This document shows positions 19,475 through 29,661 of a stretch of DNA of 64,000 nt, piece by piece; within the stretch, counting starts at the first letter, position 1, and each line of letters begins with the position of its first letter. Source of the stretch: Vreelandella sulfidaeris (GTDB lineage Bacteria > Pseudomonadota > Gammaproteobacteria > Pseudomonadales > Halomonadaceae); the NCBI GenBank assembly GCA_007182875.1, contig AP019514.1, positions 372,001-436,000 of the forward strand, given 5' to 3'. The notes under the pieces are model-generated. The model ran no database searches. It worked only from the letters and a program-made list of their open reading frames with translations, and was not told where the DNA came from. Position numbers and translations under genes: made by a program.

Positions 19475-20293
19475 TTGGCCAAGATAATTGTAGTGACCTC
19501 TGGTAAAGGAGGGGTTGGCAAAACCACCAGTGCAGCAGCAATTTCTACAGGGCTTGCGCTGCGCGGAAAAAAACCGTAGTGATCGATTTTGATGTGGGGC
19601 TGCGTAATCTTGACCTCATCATGGGCTGCGAGCGACGTGTGGTGTATGACTTAGTTAATGTTATTCAAGGCGAGGCAGGACTCAATCAAGCCTTGATTCG
19701 CGATAAGCGCGTCGAAAATTTGTTTATTTTGCCGGCTTCTCAAACCCGCGATAAAGACGCACTGACCCAGGAGGGCGTTGCGGAAATTCTGGAAAAGCTG
19801 AAAGAAGACTTCGATTATATTCTCTGTGATTCCCCCCGCGGGTATTGAGCGTGGCGCCCAGTTGGCGATGTATTTTGCCGACGAGGCAATTGTGGTCACC
19901 AACCCTGAAGTCTCTTCAGTGCGCGACTCGGATCGTATTTTAGGGCTGTTAGCCTCCAAAACCCGACGTGCTGAGCAAGGCGCAGACCCTATCAAGGAGC
20001 ACCTGCTGGTCACCCGCTATAACCCTGAACGTGTCACCTCCGGCGATATGCTGACATTAGACGATATTCGCGAAATTTTAGCGATTAACTTGCTGGGCTT
20101 GATTCCTGAATCGGAAGCCGTACTGCGCGCGTCTAACCAAGGCGTACCAGTGACCCACGATATCTCTAGTGACGCGGGTCAGGCCTATAGCGACACCGTA
20201 TCGCGCCTGCTTGGCGAAGACATGCCGCTGCGCTTTCATGAGATGCAACGCAAAGGCCTGCTAAGCCGTATGTTTGGGGGAGGTCGTCGATGA
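19475..20293 (+). CDS. minD: Septum site-determining ATPase MinD, two frameshifts
   Basis: ParA/MinD-type membrane ATPase. The start is the TTG at 19475, read [18 protein letters not shown] with the deviant Walker A motif, preceded by AAGGAAG. Then [21 protein letters not shown] and DSPAGIERG, ending in a basic amphipathic helix [14 protein letters not shown], the membrane-targeting sequence. Breaks: near 19570 (seven A where eight are needed) and near 19838 (six C where five are needed). Corrected length is about 272 residues (E. coli 270). It overlaps minE by four bases (ATGA), so the two are translationally coupled. The 156-base gap after minC has no gene. Confidence 0.96.
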
Positions 20294-20541
20294 AACTGCT
20301 TGAGTTCTTGAAGCGTGAGCGCAGGAAATCCGCCTCGGTAGCCAAAGAACGTTTGCAAATTATTGTAGCGCATCAGCGTAGCCAGCGCGGCCAGCCTGAC
20401 TATATGCCGTTGCTTGAGCGTGAACTGCTTGAGGTGATTCGCCGCTACGTGCATGTGGATGATGACGCTATTCAGATTTCGTTGGATAGCGAAGATAACT
20501 GCTCCGTGCTTGAACTGAATGTTACTTTGCCGAAGAGTTGA
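20290..20541 (+). CDS. minE: Cell division topological specificity factor MinE
   Basis: An 83-residue protein, intact. The N-terminal part [29 protein letters not shown] holds the membrane-binding helix and the anti-MinCD region; the C-terminal part ([16 protein letters not shown].., VLELNVTLP) is the dimerisation domain. MinE stimulates the MinD ATPase and drives pole-to-pole oscillation. Start overlaps minD by ATGA. Length fits the family (88 in E. coli). Confidence 0.97.
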   Translation: MKLLEFLKRERRKSASVAKERLQIIVAHQRSQRGQPDYMPLLERELLEVIRRYVHVDDDAIQISLDSEDNCSVLELNVTLPKS

Positions 20542-20636
20542 GTCCCTTACCTAAGTCCAAGCGTTGAAGACGGGGCGAGAGGGGGTGGCGGGTATGCTAG
20601 GCTTGGGCTTTTCATTGCTCAGCGGAGTGTTTGTTC

Positions 20637-22128
20637 ATGGCGCCACCCAATGCTGCCCCTGCCAGTTTTCTCTGGCATGACTATGAAACCTTCGGGGCTG
20701 ATCCGCGCCGCGATCGGCCCGCGCAGTTGCTGCGCTGCGAACCGATGCCAAGTTAAATGAAATCGGCGAGCCGATCGAACTCTATTGCAAACCGGCCGAT
20801 GACTACTTACCCCACCCCGCGGCCTGTTTGATCACCGGTATCACCCCTCAAAAAGCTCAACGCCATGGTCTCCCCGAGGCAGAATTCGCGGGTGAAATTC
20901 AGCGCCATATGAGTGAGCCGGGTACCTGCGTGGTGGGCTACAACAGCCTGCGTTTTGATGACGAAGTCTCCCGCCATCTGTTTTACCGTAATTTGCTCGA
21001 TCCTTATTCCCGCGAGTGGCAAAACGGCAATTCCCGTTGGGATTTGATCGATGTTGTGCGCGCCTTCTATGCGCTGCGCCCGGATGGCATTGAGTGGCCT
21101 TTGCGTGAAGATGGCGCCCCCAGCTTCAAGCTTGAGCACTTAACCGCGGCGAACGGCATTGCCCATGAGGGCGCCCATGACGCCGTGGCCGATGTGCGCG
21201 CTACGATCGCGTTGGCGCGCTTGCTCAAAGAGCGCAATGCGAAGCTGTTTGATTATCTGCTCGGACTTCGTGGTAAGCGCGCAGTGGCCAAACAGCTCGA
21301 TTTGCCCGGCGCCAAACCACTGCTGCATATTTCCCGGCGTTACCCCGCCAGCCGGGGCTGTAGTGCGTTAGTCATGCCGCTGGCTGAACACCCCACCAAT
21401 CCCAATGGGGTGATCGTTTACGATTTAAGCGTTGATCCCCGCGATATGCTGAGCATGTCGGCGGAGCAGATTCGTGAGCGCGTGTTTGTCAGCCAGCAGG
21501 ATCTAGCCGAAGGCGAGGCGCGTATTCCGCTGAAAGTCATCCATATCAATCGCTGCCCGGTGGTCTTCCCCGCCAGTGCCCTAAAAGACGTTGAAGGTCC
21601 CCGGCAGGTGAGTACGGGGCCATCGTTGAACGCTTGGGCTTGGATGTAACCGCCTGCCGTCAACACTGGAAAACGTTGCGAGATGCCAGTGGTGTTGCAG
21701 AAAAAGTCGCCGAGGTATTTAGCGCAGGTTACGAAGATGCACCACAAGACCCGGATTTAATGCTCTATTCAGGCAGTTTTTTCTCGGCTGCTGATCGCCA
21801 GCAGATGGAGCGGGTTCGAGAAATGCAGCCTTGGGATCTGGTAGGGCAGCGCTTTGCGTTTCAAGATCCACGCTTGGAAGAGATGCTGTTTCGCTTTCGT
21901 GCGCGGAGCTACCCGGATACCTTGGAAGGCGAAGAGCGTGAACAGTGGGAGTCGTATCGCTGGATGCGCATTAATGACCCTGCGCTAGCAGGCTTTACGC
22001 TAAAGGCCTTTGCACGAGAAATTGCCCAGTACAATCAGCAAACGCTCAGCGATCGCGAACGGCAGATTCTGGAAGAGCTGGTGATGTTCGTGGAAGCCAT
22101 GATGCCGGCCCAGGCGTTTGACGCCTGA
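20637..22128 (+). CDS. sbcB: Exodeoxyribonuclease I SbcB, two frameshifts
   Basis: 3'-5' single-strand DNA exonuclease of recombination and mismatch repair. Start MAPPNAAPASFLWHDYETFG with the DEDD Exo I motif HDYETFG; CKPADDYLPHP, ITGITPQKAQ, VGYNSLRFDDEVSRHLFYRNL, NSRWDLIDVVRAFYALRPDGI, PSFKLEHLTAANGI and AHDAVADVRATIALARLLK (Exo III) all match E. coli ExoI, and the C-terminal helical part ends AYMMPAQ-like (VEAMMPAQAFDA). Breaks: near 20728 (TT where TTT is expected) and near 21612. Corrected length about 497 residues (E. coli 475). Convergent with the pitrilysin gene, 26 bases apart. Confidence 0.95.
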
Positions 22129-22154
22129 GCCGAGATCAGTAACGGGGTTTAGCG

Positions 22155-25038
22155 TTAAGGAGTCGCTTGGTCGTTACGTGTTTTAGGCAGCGGTGAGCGC
22201 GCTTCTCGGTAATCACTTACATCGCTAGGCTCGTCGCCTGGGTTAAAGCGTATATCCAGAGCGTGCCCGCGAAGCTGGCCAGAGAGCCTTGATATCTTCA
22301 AGGCTAACATCAAGCACTAGGTCGGCCTGTTGTTCACGACGGTCAAAGCGTACGTCCTCCAATGCTGTTGCCTGCCAGTAACGGTTGGCCATACTCTCAA
22401 GACTGGTGTCGCGCTGACGCAGCTGATCGTGTACCGCTTGGCGATAGGGCGCCAGGTCTTCGTCGCTTAACTGGTCGAGTCGCTGATCAGCCTCTTCAAG
22501 AAACGCATCCATACGCTCTGCGATAGTGTCGCTCTCTACATCGGATGACTGAACCACGAGGGCAATCCCCGGTGCTTCGAGTAGCGGCGAATAACCCGCA
22601 TTAACGATATAGCCGAGTTGTTGTTCCGTGCGTAGCTGTTGGTAAAACGGCGTTTCCAACCACTGAGCGATCACGCTAGTCGTTGCTTGCTCTTGCGGTG
22701 TTTGGTCGCGAGCTTGCAGATAGCGCAGGATCAACGACTCATCCCGTGAACTGTGAGGGTGCAGTACATTATGCTCTTCACTAACCGCGAGTGGGGTTAG
22801 GTTGGCTATATCGTCGCGCGTCAATTGCGGCCGGAGCTTTGCACGTATTAGCTGTGTTTGTTCGCGAGCCAGTTCCGCATCGAGATTACCCACTGCCATA
22901 GCATCGACATAGAGGTCGTCTAGAAAACGTTGACGAAAGTCCTCTAAATGGCTTCGTTCAAAGCGATCGCTGGCGGCAAGCAGTTCAGCAGTTGACCACT
23001 GGGGTGTGAGCAAGGCTTCGCCCAGCGTGCGGCTGGCTTGGCCATACAACGATGCCTGGGGCGCGTTGCGCCATTCGCGTTGAAGCTGGTAACGCACGCG
23101 TTCAAAGGCACTGTTCGTGATGGCGGCATTTTCTAATTGCTCAAGCGCCTGTTCAATTAACGGGGTTTGGCCATCCCGCCAGCCTGAGAAAGAGAGCGTC
23201 ATACCGCGTGAGGTGAGGGTAGGCGCTAAACGCTTGACCTGCCAGCCAGGCGGGATAGAGAGATTCGTTCAGGCTGTCATTGAGCCAACTGGCGAGCAGC
23301 CGGGTGAGCACCGCCTCTTCGGCTGAGTAGCTAGCGGTGGGGTTCTGTAGGCTGATTCGCCACTCAACTTTTGGCGTATCAAAACGTGCGCTCTGCATAT
23401 GCCAAGCGGTAAACGAGGGCGTATCGACTAACAGGCTCGGCTGCTCATCCTGCCCTTCCAGCAGCGTCAGGTCACTGGCGATGAAGGGGTTGGGTCCTGG
23501 TAGCGCCAGTCCGCCAAGGGCCTGGCTCGACTGGTCGGGTGTTTGCTCTTTCCATTGCGTATTGAACCAGGGGGGTAACCGTGTCGCTCTCTACATCCGG
23601 CGCAGAGTAAACACGCAGCATATTATCCGACGTTAGCGCATCCAGGTAAGCTTGCTGACGTTCCTCATCGGGGCCGTCCATGCGGTAAGGCGCGTACTGT
23701 ACGTCTTCCACCGGATAGCGTGATAGATTCATGGCGAGACGGGTCGCTTCCTGTTGCGGGGCACCATGCTGCTGAAAGCGGAAAGCCTGCTCATTGAGGT
23801 CTGCCTGTTCCTCGTAGCGCCAATCAGCGAGGCCCTCGTTACGCAGTTGCTCGATGGCCGCAAAGAGGGTGGCTTCGATATCGTCCAAGCGCTCGGCGCC
23901 CGTAGGGGTAAGACTGATGGAAACAGTAAACAGCGCCTCGTTACCATCGCCGCGGCCAACACCGGCTGAAAGTCCATCGGCGAGCCCTGCGTCACGCAGT
24001 ACCGCCAGCAAACTGCCTTCGCTCTCATTGCCTAGTAGGTGGGCGATTAGCTGTGCTGGTTTGGTGCGATAGTCATCTATGGGGTCGGGCACCGGAAAAT
24101 AGAAACGTAACTGACGGCGATCTTGCAGCGACTGACGCTCGATATAGCGGGGAGAGTGTCGGCTTCCACCAGTGGCGCATCAACAGTGGGCACGCTTAAG
24201 TCGTTGTCAGGAATATCAGCAAAGCGTTCGGCTACCCACTCCTCCAGCGTATCGAGCGGCTGTGGAGCCACTACTGCCAGGTTCATCACATTGGCGTCGT
24301 AATGCTGGTGGTAGAAATCGATGACCCGCTCGCGCAGCGTTGCTTCGCCTTCAGGCGGGCTAGCTAAGGTTTCCCGGCTACCCACGGCAAAGCCGGTGGT
24401 GGGGTTGTCAGGGTTGAGCAGTTGATTGAGTACATCGTTTTCGCGCCGGGATTCATCGCGAATACGCGCCATGTACTCCGAGTGAACGATATTGCGCTCG
24501 CTTTCCAATTGATCAGCGTTAAATAGCGGCGAGAGGAAAAATTCGCTGAAACGGTCAAGCGCGCCCGGCAGTGCCGATGGCTCAATATCAAAGAAGTAAT
24601 TGGTATCCTGCTGCGCCGTAAAGGCGTTATGAGAGCCCGCATTATTGGAAATATAACGCTGGTAAGCATCGGATTCTGGATAGGGCTCGGTGCCTAAAAA
24701 CAGCATATGCTCTAGAAAATGCGCTAACCCCTGAAGGTCATCGGGATCTTGGGCGCTACCTACCCGTACATTCATTGACGCCGCCGCCTTGTCCGCTTCC
24801 GGATCACTCACAAGCAGCACATTAAGGCCGTTTTCAAGCGTCAAAACGCGGTAGTCCCGGCTGTCATAAGGGCTAATGATGGGGTGGCTGTTTCCTTAAC
24901 GCCATCAGCAGCCTCCCCGGCAACTGAGTTATCGCTTGCGGCGAATGCGAGTGGCGACATCGCGATGCTTGCGATAACGCCAATTAGGGCGCCCTGGGGC
25001 AGAAGATGCCAACGCTTTAAACAAGTGGAACGCAACAT
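22155..25038 (-). CDS. ptrA: Periplasmic M16 zinc protease, pitrilysin (PtrA-like), frame broken
   Basis: Large M16A metalloprotease of about 960 residues (E. coli pitrilysin 962). It has a Sec signal (MLRSTCLKRWHLLPQ.. ending SPLAFAAS) and the inverted zinc motif HFLEHMLFLG, with the downstream Glu in ESERNIVHSEY. Later blocks include NEALFTVSISLTPTG, ETPFYQQLRTEQQLGYIV and QSSDVESDTI, and the end DIRFNPGDEPSDV. Reading requires about five frame changes, near 24845, 24085, 23580, 23250 and 22265; the true stop is at 22155-22157. The start overlaps the stop of the SRAP-like gene by one base (TAATG). It would degrade short peptides in the periplasm. Confidence 0.92.
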
Positions 25039-25723
25039 TACAGCTCCTGTGACACAGCCCAGCGCAGCATCGACCCAGTAGGGTGGGCACAAGCCGATGA
25101 CTGATAGGCGGGATTATTGACATGGTTAGATACCGGAAAAGCGCCCAACAGTTCCAAAGGAGCAGGCGCTAACAGCGAATTAAGCGTTTCTGAGTCAGTA
25201 TTCGGGTCAAGCCAAGCCGCTAACGCATGGCTGGGAATGACAACTGGCAATCGATCAGTTAAGGGCGATAAAAGTAGATTGGCGGGCACGGTGATCAATG
25301 CCGCGGAATCGGTAAACGCCGTTAACGTGGTGTGGTAACGGCACCATAACGCCCCCAGCAGGAGCGGCGCCCGTGAGACTTGGGTCACTAAATAGGGTTG
25401 TTTACTGCGCGGCTGCGTTTTCCAAAGATAGAAGCCGCTGACAGGAATAACGCAGCGGCGCGAGCTAAAGGCATCGCGAAACATCGCGCGTGAAGCAAGG
25501 GTCTCGGCCCGGGCGCAATGTGGCGCGTGATCCAATACTTCCAACCAAGGCGGCGTAAGCCCCAAAAAAGCGACGAGAGCCGATACTCGCCTTGTTCAAG
25601 GCGAATCGCTGAAATTGGCCGCCGTGGCGCCAGGTTCGGCGACTCAATCAGTGAGTCGGTGGACTCAAGTGTCGGCAATAAACGGGTCAGCGGTAAATTT
25701 TGTACGTGCAGTCGCCCCGTCAT
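25038..25723 (-). CDS. Degenerate SRAP/YedK-family protein lacking all catalytic residues, one frameshift
   Basis: About 228 residues of the SRAP family (HMCES/YedK), which normally shields abasic sites by a covalent bond through Cys2. Conserved blocks are clear: RLSSLFWGLTPPWLEVLDHAPH, ARAETLASRAMFRDAF, RRCVIPVSGFYLWK, ALITVPANLLL, FPVSNHVNNPAYQ. Yet the YedK residues C2, N75, E105 and H160 correspond to Thr (MTGR), Cys (HCARAE), Leu (GFYLWK) and Thr (LTDRLP). It is therefore probably not able to crosslink DNA. The frame breaks near 25565-25570 (GGGG for GGGGG). ATG 25723 follows AGGAGAAGG. It overlaps ptrA by one base, so the two are cotranslated. Confidence 0.82.
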
Positions 25724-25917
25724 ACCCCTTCTCCTTAAAGCAAAATCGTCGTGGAAGTGACCCTGTATAGCGGGGGACTTCGTGCAATTAAGCACGAAAT
25801 GTAGTGTTTTAGTGTCGAAAACAGTGTTCGATGTAAGGTATCCTATAGTATCCCTTGCTCCCGCTAAAGCGCAGTAAGGCATTCCGCCTTGTTTGCCGTT
25901 GACCTTAAGAGATCGCC

Positions 25918-26532
25918 ATGGCCCGTCCTAGACAGCATGCGCCCGATGCCCTCCACTCGCAGGTCATGCACGCTTGTGATGAGTGGTTGGCTGAGCAGCC
26001 AGTCCATGGTCTTTCACTGCGTGCCCTGGCCAGAGACGTTGGCTGTGCCCCTAGTACGCTGCTCAAACTTTATGGCAGCTTCAATAATTTATTACAGCAC
26101 GTCAATGTTGAAACGCTAGCACGCTTACAGCACACCATCACAAGCCTTGCCGATGATGCTCCCGAGCCATGGCTGCGCTCGCTGGCGCATGCGTACTGGC
26201 TATTTGCTGAGCAGGACTGTTACCGCTGGCAGCTGCTTTTTGATTATCCACTAGCGCAAGAGGGTGAGCTTGATCAACGCCAGAGTGATTTGATTGAGGC
26301 GCTGTTTACCCAAGTGGAGGCATCGCTAAAATCCTATCAGCCTGCACTGGATGATCTCGAAGCTCGCCGTTTGGGGCGTACCCTGTGGGGCAGTGTTCAC
26401 GGTTTAGTCCAACTTGGGCTTAATGAGCGTTTAGGCTACTGGCAGGGGCAGCAACTGAAAGTGGATGAGCTGCTGGATCAATTGATGAGCACCATTTTGG
26501 CTGGTCTACGTCATCGTGAGGCGGCGACGTGA
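25918..26532 (+). CDS. TetR-like transcriptional regulator
   Basis: A 204-residue protein. The helix-turn-helix lies at about residues 28-55 (GLSLRALARDVGCAPSTLLKLYGSFNNLLQHV), an atypical TetR domain with LYGSF in place of YxHF. The C-terminal part (WLRSLAHAYWLFAEQDCYRWQLLFDYP) matches the TetR_C/WHG type. It overlaps the acyltransferase gene by four bases (GTGA), so it probably regulates a membrane-lipid function. In the upstream gap (25724-25917) the hexamer GTATCC occurs twice, ten bases apart (25838 and 25848), a possible operator or promoter element. Confidence 0.85.
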   Translation: MARPRQHAPDALHSQVMHACDEWLAEQPVHGLSLRALARDVGCAPSTLLKLYGSFNNLLQHVNVETLARLQHTITSLADDAPEPWLRSLAHAYWLFAEQDCYRWQLLFDYPLAQEGELDQRQSDLIEALFTQVEASLKSYQPALDDLEARRLGRTLWGSVHGLVQLGLNERLGYWQGQQLKVDELLDQLMSTILAGLRHREAAT

Positions 26533-27194
26533 CGGGGTGGGTTAATGCGGCTCGCCAAGTGCTACGGTGGCTGATTTTTGTTTCAATGCGCCTTTGTTAT
26601 CGGCTCCAAATCCATGGCCGTCAGCATATCCCCAAGCACGGGGCAGCGCTTGTGGTGTGTAACCACGTCAGCTTTATGGATGCCTTGGTGCTCGGCGGCG
26701 CGAGTCCCCGGCCTCTGCGTTTTGTGATGGACCAGCCGATTTTTGATTCCCCGTGGTTAAAATGGTGGTTTCAGCTGGTCGGCGCTATTCCTATCGAGTC
26801 GGAGCGGCGAAGCCCTGGCGCCCTAAGGCGCGCATTGGATGACGTTAGCGCCGCGCTACGCGAGGGACAGGTAGTAATGGTGTTTCCCGAGGGCAGGTTA
26901 ACCCCGGACGGCGAGATACACACTTTCCGGCGCGGATTAGAGACGATTTTGGCGCGGGACGATGTGCCGGTGATTCCGGCTGGGCTGGCAGGCCTCTGGG
27001 GCTCGTGGACGTCTCACCATGGGGGCAAGGCGCTAAAGAAGTATCCCAAGCGTTTTCGCGCGCCGGTGAGTTTGCACTTTGGGCCACCGCTTAACCGCCT
27101 GGATGCCGATGATATGGCGCTGCGGCGGTTTTTGGAAGCCAGAGTGAGGGCGTTAAAAGCGGCGGCCGATCAGGATATCGCCAGCCGCCGTTAA
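26529..27194 (+). CDS. PlsC-like 1-acyl-glycerol-3-phosphate acyltransferase
   Basis: A 221-residue acyltransferase. Motif I is NHVSFMDALVL (HX4D), motif III is FPEGRLTPDGEI, and VPVIPAGLAGLWGS is motif IV. One N-terminal hydrophobic helix anchors it to the inner membrane. It would acylate lysophosphatidic acid or another lysophospholipid. It may be a second, non-housekeeping PlsC, because it is coupled to a TetR regulator. Start is GTG at 26529, overlapping the tetR stop. Confidence 0.88.
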   Translation: MTGWVNAARQVLRWLIFVSMRLCYRLQIHGRQHIPKHGAALVVCNHVSFMDALVLGGASPRPLRFVMDQPIFDSPWLKWWFQLVGAIPIESERRSPGALRRALDDVSAALREGQVVMVFPEGRLTPDGEIHTFRRGLETILARDDVPVIPAGLAGLWGSWTSHHGGKALKKYPKRFRAPVSLHFGPPLNRLDADDMALRRFLEARVRALKAAADQDIASRR

Positions 27195-27232
27195 GCTTTT
27201 TTTGGGCTATCTCTTAACTCAATCCTTCGCCT

Positions 27233-28516
27233 TCATTGCCGCCTAACGGCGTGGCGCCCGCAGCTTTGCCAACAGCGCGCCGAGGTAATGAGATTATCGC
27301 GAATCTCTAAAATCTCCATGCGCATATTATCGATCTGCAGGCACGCAGGGCCTTCAGGGAAAGCCTCAAGGTGTTCAAGAATTAAACCATTGAGCGTTTT
27401 TGGGCCATCGGTGGGTAACTGCCAGCCAAGCATCTTATTAATTTCGCGAATATTGGCAGTGCCTTCGATGACGTGGCTGCCGTCATCTTGCTGGTGAATC
27501 TCTTCGTCTTCAGAAACATCGGTGGTGAACTCGCCAACGATCTCTTCCAGAATATCTTCCAGCGTCACCAAGCCTTCTACGTCACCATATTCATCCACCA
27601 CTATGCCAATACGCCGTTTTTGCTTTTGAAAATTGAGCAGTTGGGTATGCAGCGGTGTTGACTCGGGAATGAAGTAAGGTTCCCGGGCCTCTTGAACAAT
27701 TGATGCCTTAGTGACTTCGTCGCGGGAGAGAAAGCGAGCCGCGTTGCGCAAATGCAGCATGCCAATAATATTGTTGATGTCGCCTTTGTAGACGGGTAAA
27801 CGAGTGTGCTGACTGGTACGAATCTGGGTCAAAATATCTTCAAGGGTGTCATCCAGATCGATGCCCAGTACCTCGTGGCGCGGCACCATAATGTCATTTA
27901 CAGTGACGTTCTCAAGATCAAGAATCGATAGCAGCATCGCGCGGTGTCGATAGGGAATCAGTGTGCCCGCCTCGTGGACCACCGTGCGCAGCTCGTCACG
28001 GGTCAGGCTGTCACCGCCGTTATCCACGCTTTTAACGCCCACCAGCCGGAGCAGGCCGTTAGACATCACGTTGACCAGCCACACCAGCGGGTAAAGCAGC
28101 TTTAACAGCGGCTCTAGGGCGTAGGAGGTGGGGTAGGCGATCCGCTCCGGCTTAATAGCTGCATAAGTCTTTGGCGTTACTTCAGCGAAAATCAGAATAG
28201 TAATGGTCAACAGGGCGGTGGAGATGGCTGGTCCCGAGACATCGCCAAAAAAGTGAATGGCAATAATGGTGGCAATCGAAGCTGCTAAATTATTGACGAA
28301 GTTATTGCCGATCAGGATAACGCCAATCAGGCGGTCTGGGCGAGTGAGCAGGCGCATGACCCGTTTGGCTCTACGATCCCCGCTGTTGGCCTGATGGCTC
28401 AGGCGGTAGCGGTTGATCGACATCATGCCGGTTTCAGAGCTGGAGAAGAACGCAGAAAGCAGTATCAGTAAGGCTAGCAGGCCGAACAGTAACCCCAGGG
28501 GGAAGTCGTCGCTCAA
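27233..28516 (-). CDS. CNNM/CorC-type membrane protein with CBS domains (YfjD-like)
   Basis: 427 residues. N-terminal DUF21/CNNM transmembrane domain with about four helices (LLALLILLSAFFSSSETGMMSIN), two CBS domains (VNDIMVPRHEVLGID at about 200 and ARFLSRDEV.. / GIVVDEYGDVEGLVTLEDILEEIVGE at about 290-320), and a C-terminal CorC_HlyC domain. Members take part in magnesium and cobalt efflux or export. The start is TTG at 28516 (MSDDF). The last 15 residues (SARCWQSCGRHAVRRQ) look out of frame and a late indel is suspected. The pairing with ypjD and ffh is as in E. coli. Confidence 0.9.
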   Translation of the reverse strand: MSDDFPLGLLFGLLALLILLSAFFSSSETGMMSINRYRLSHQANSGDRRAKRVMRLLTRPDRLIGVILIGNNFVNNLAASIATIIAIHFFGDVSGPAISTALLTITILIFAEVTPKTYAAIKPERIAYPTSYALEPLLKLLYPLVWLVNVMSNGLLRLVGVKSVDNGGDSLTRDELRTVVHEAGTLIPYRHRAMLLSILDLENVTVNDIMVPRHEVLGIDLDDTLEDILTQIRTSQHTRLPVYKGDINNIIGMLHLRNAARFLSRDEVTKASIVQEAREPYFIPESTPLHTQLLNFQKQKRRIGIVVDEYGDVEGLVTLEDILEEIVGEFTTDVSEDEEIHQQDDGSHVIEGTANIREINKMLGWQLPTDGPKTLNGLILEHLEAFPEGPACLQIDNMRMEILEIRDNLITSARCWQSCGRHAVRRQ

Positions 28517-28620
28517 GTCGAAAAGTCCTTTGTGGCGTATTAGGCTCGATTTGTAGAAGGTGGCGAATGATGTGTCAAGACAACCATAGGCGTGGTTGCA
28601 CTCCGTTAGCGGTTGAGTCG

Positions 28621-29418
28621 CTAGCGGTTGAGTAAAACCTCAAGCACAAACTTGCTGCCAAAATAAGCCAACACAAGCAGGCCACTGCCGCCCAATGTCC
28701 AGCGCACGGCGCGCATGCCGCGCCAGCCAAACCGGTAGCGACCCACCAATAGTGTCGTGAAGATTACCCAAGCCAGCAGTGACAGCACGGTTTTGTGAGC
28801 TAAGTGCTGGGCAAAAAAGTTATCTAGAAAAATAAGGCCACTAACAATAGAGAGTGTTAATAAAATAATACCCGCCCAGACCAGCTCGAAAAGCACCCGC
28901 TCCATGGTAGTTAGCGGTGGTAGCGACTGCACAATTCCACGGATATGGTGATGGCGTAGCGCCTGATTTTGCAGACCAACCAGCACCGCTTGGGCGGCGG
29001 CAATCGCTAGTACGGCAAACGCTAATGCTGAACTTATCGCATGCAATAAAATGCCCGGTGTAAGCCCGGTATGGCCGCCCTGATTGGGCAGCCAAGTGGC
29101 GGCGAGAAGCGCAATACCCGCCAGCGGAAACAGCGCAATCCCGGCATTAAGCACCGGTTTAAACAGGCTGGCTACTAGCACGACGTTGACTGCGACCGCC
29201 ATCAGTAAGGTGGCGCTGGTGCTAAAGCCGGGCAGTAGCCCAGGGGTTTGGCCGACTAATTGGACCACCACCGGAATGTGCAGCAACAAACCCAGCACGG
29301 CGAGCAGGCGTACCATACCCTGACGGGGCGGCACACGCCGGAACAGCGTCATGCCCTGCCAAATGGCAGCCGCAACATAAAGAACAAAAGCAATCGTGGC
29401 GAAAGGGAGCGCCTGCAT
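28621..29418 (-). CDS. ypjD: CcsA/YpjD-like cytochrome c assembly-type membrane protein
   Basis: 265 residues, about eight transmembrane helices. The conserved Trp-poor core HAISSALAFAVLAIAAAQAVLVGLQNQ and the later VSGLIFLDNFFAQHLAHKTVLSLLAWVIF with conserved His residues belong to the CcsA/HemX-type domain. In E. coli ypjD lies between ffh and yfjD, and the same order is found here. Its role is uncertain; a heme-handling function is proposed for the domain. ATG at 29418 is preferred to the longer frame reaching 29574. Confidence 0.9.
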   Translation of the reverse strand: MQALPFATIAFVLYVAAAIWQGMTLFRRVPPRQGMVRLLAVLGLLLHIPVVVQLVGQTPGLLPGFSTSATLLMAVAVNVVLVASLFKPVLNAGIALFPLAGIALLAATWLPNQGGHTGLTPGILLHAISSALAFAVLAIAAAQAVLVGLQNQALRHHHIRGIVQSLPPLTTMERVLFELVWAGIILLTLSIVSGLIFLDNFFAQHLAHKTVLSLLAWVIFTTLLVGRYRFGWRGMRAVRWTLGGSGLLVLAYFGSKFVLEVLLNR

Positions 29419-29661
29419 GATGCTATCCGTGCGCCTTGCAGCGCGTTGCTGTGAATAAATAAACGAATTAAGCGTGATTACGACGAAAATCCATCCAACT
29501 ACTATAACTAATCCAAGCGGCGTCGCCCAGCAGGGTAAACGTACGAAAATAGGCAAGGGTGCTGGATGCCCCATGGAGACTCAGGGCGTGAGCGCGTATA
29601 ATCGCCCCACATCAGTCCATGGCGTACGCGCCGACGGCAGTGACGGAGGCAGAGAGGCCCC

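Noticed and set aside
25838-25853. Direct repeat GTATCC, ten bases apart, upstream of the TetR gene
   Set aside because: Only six bases long and not a palindrome as TetR operators are; noted in the gene entry but not called as an operator.
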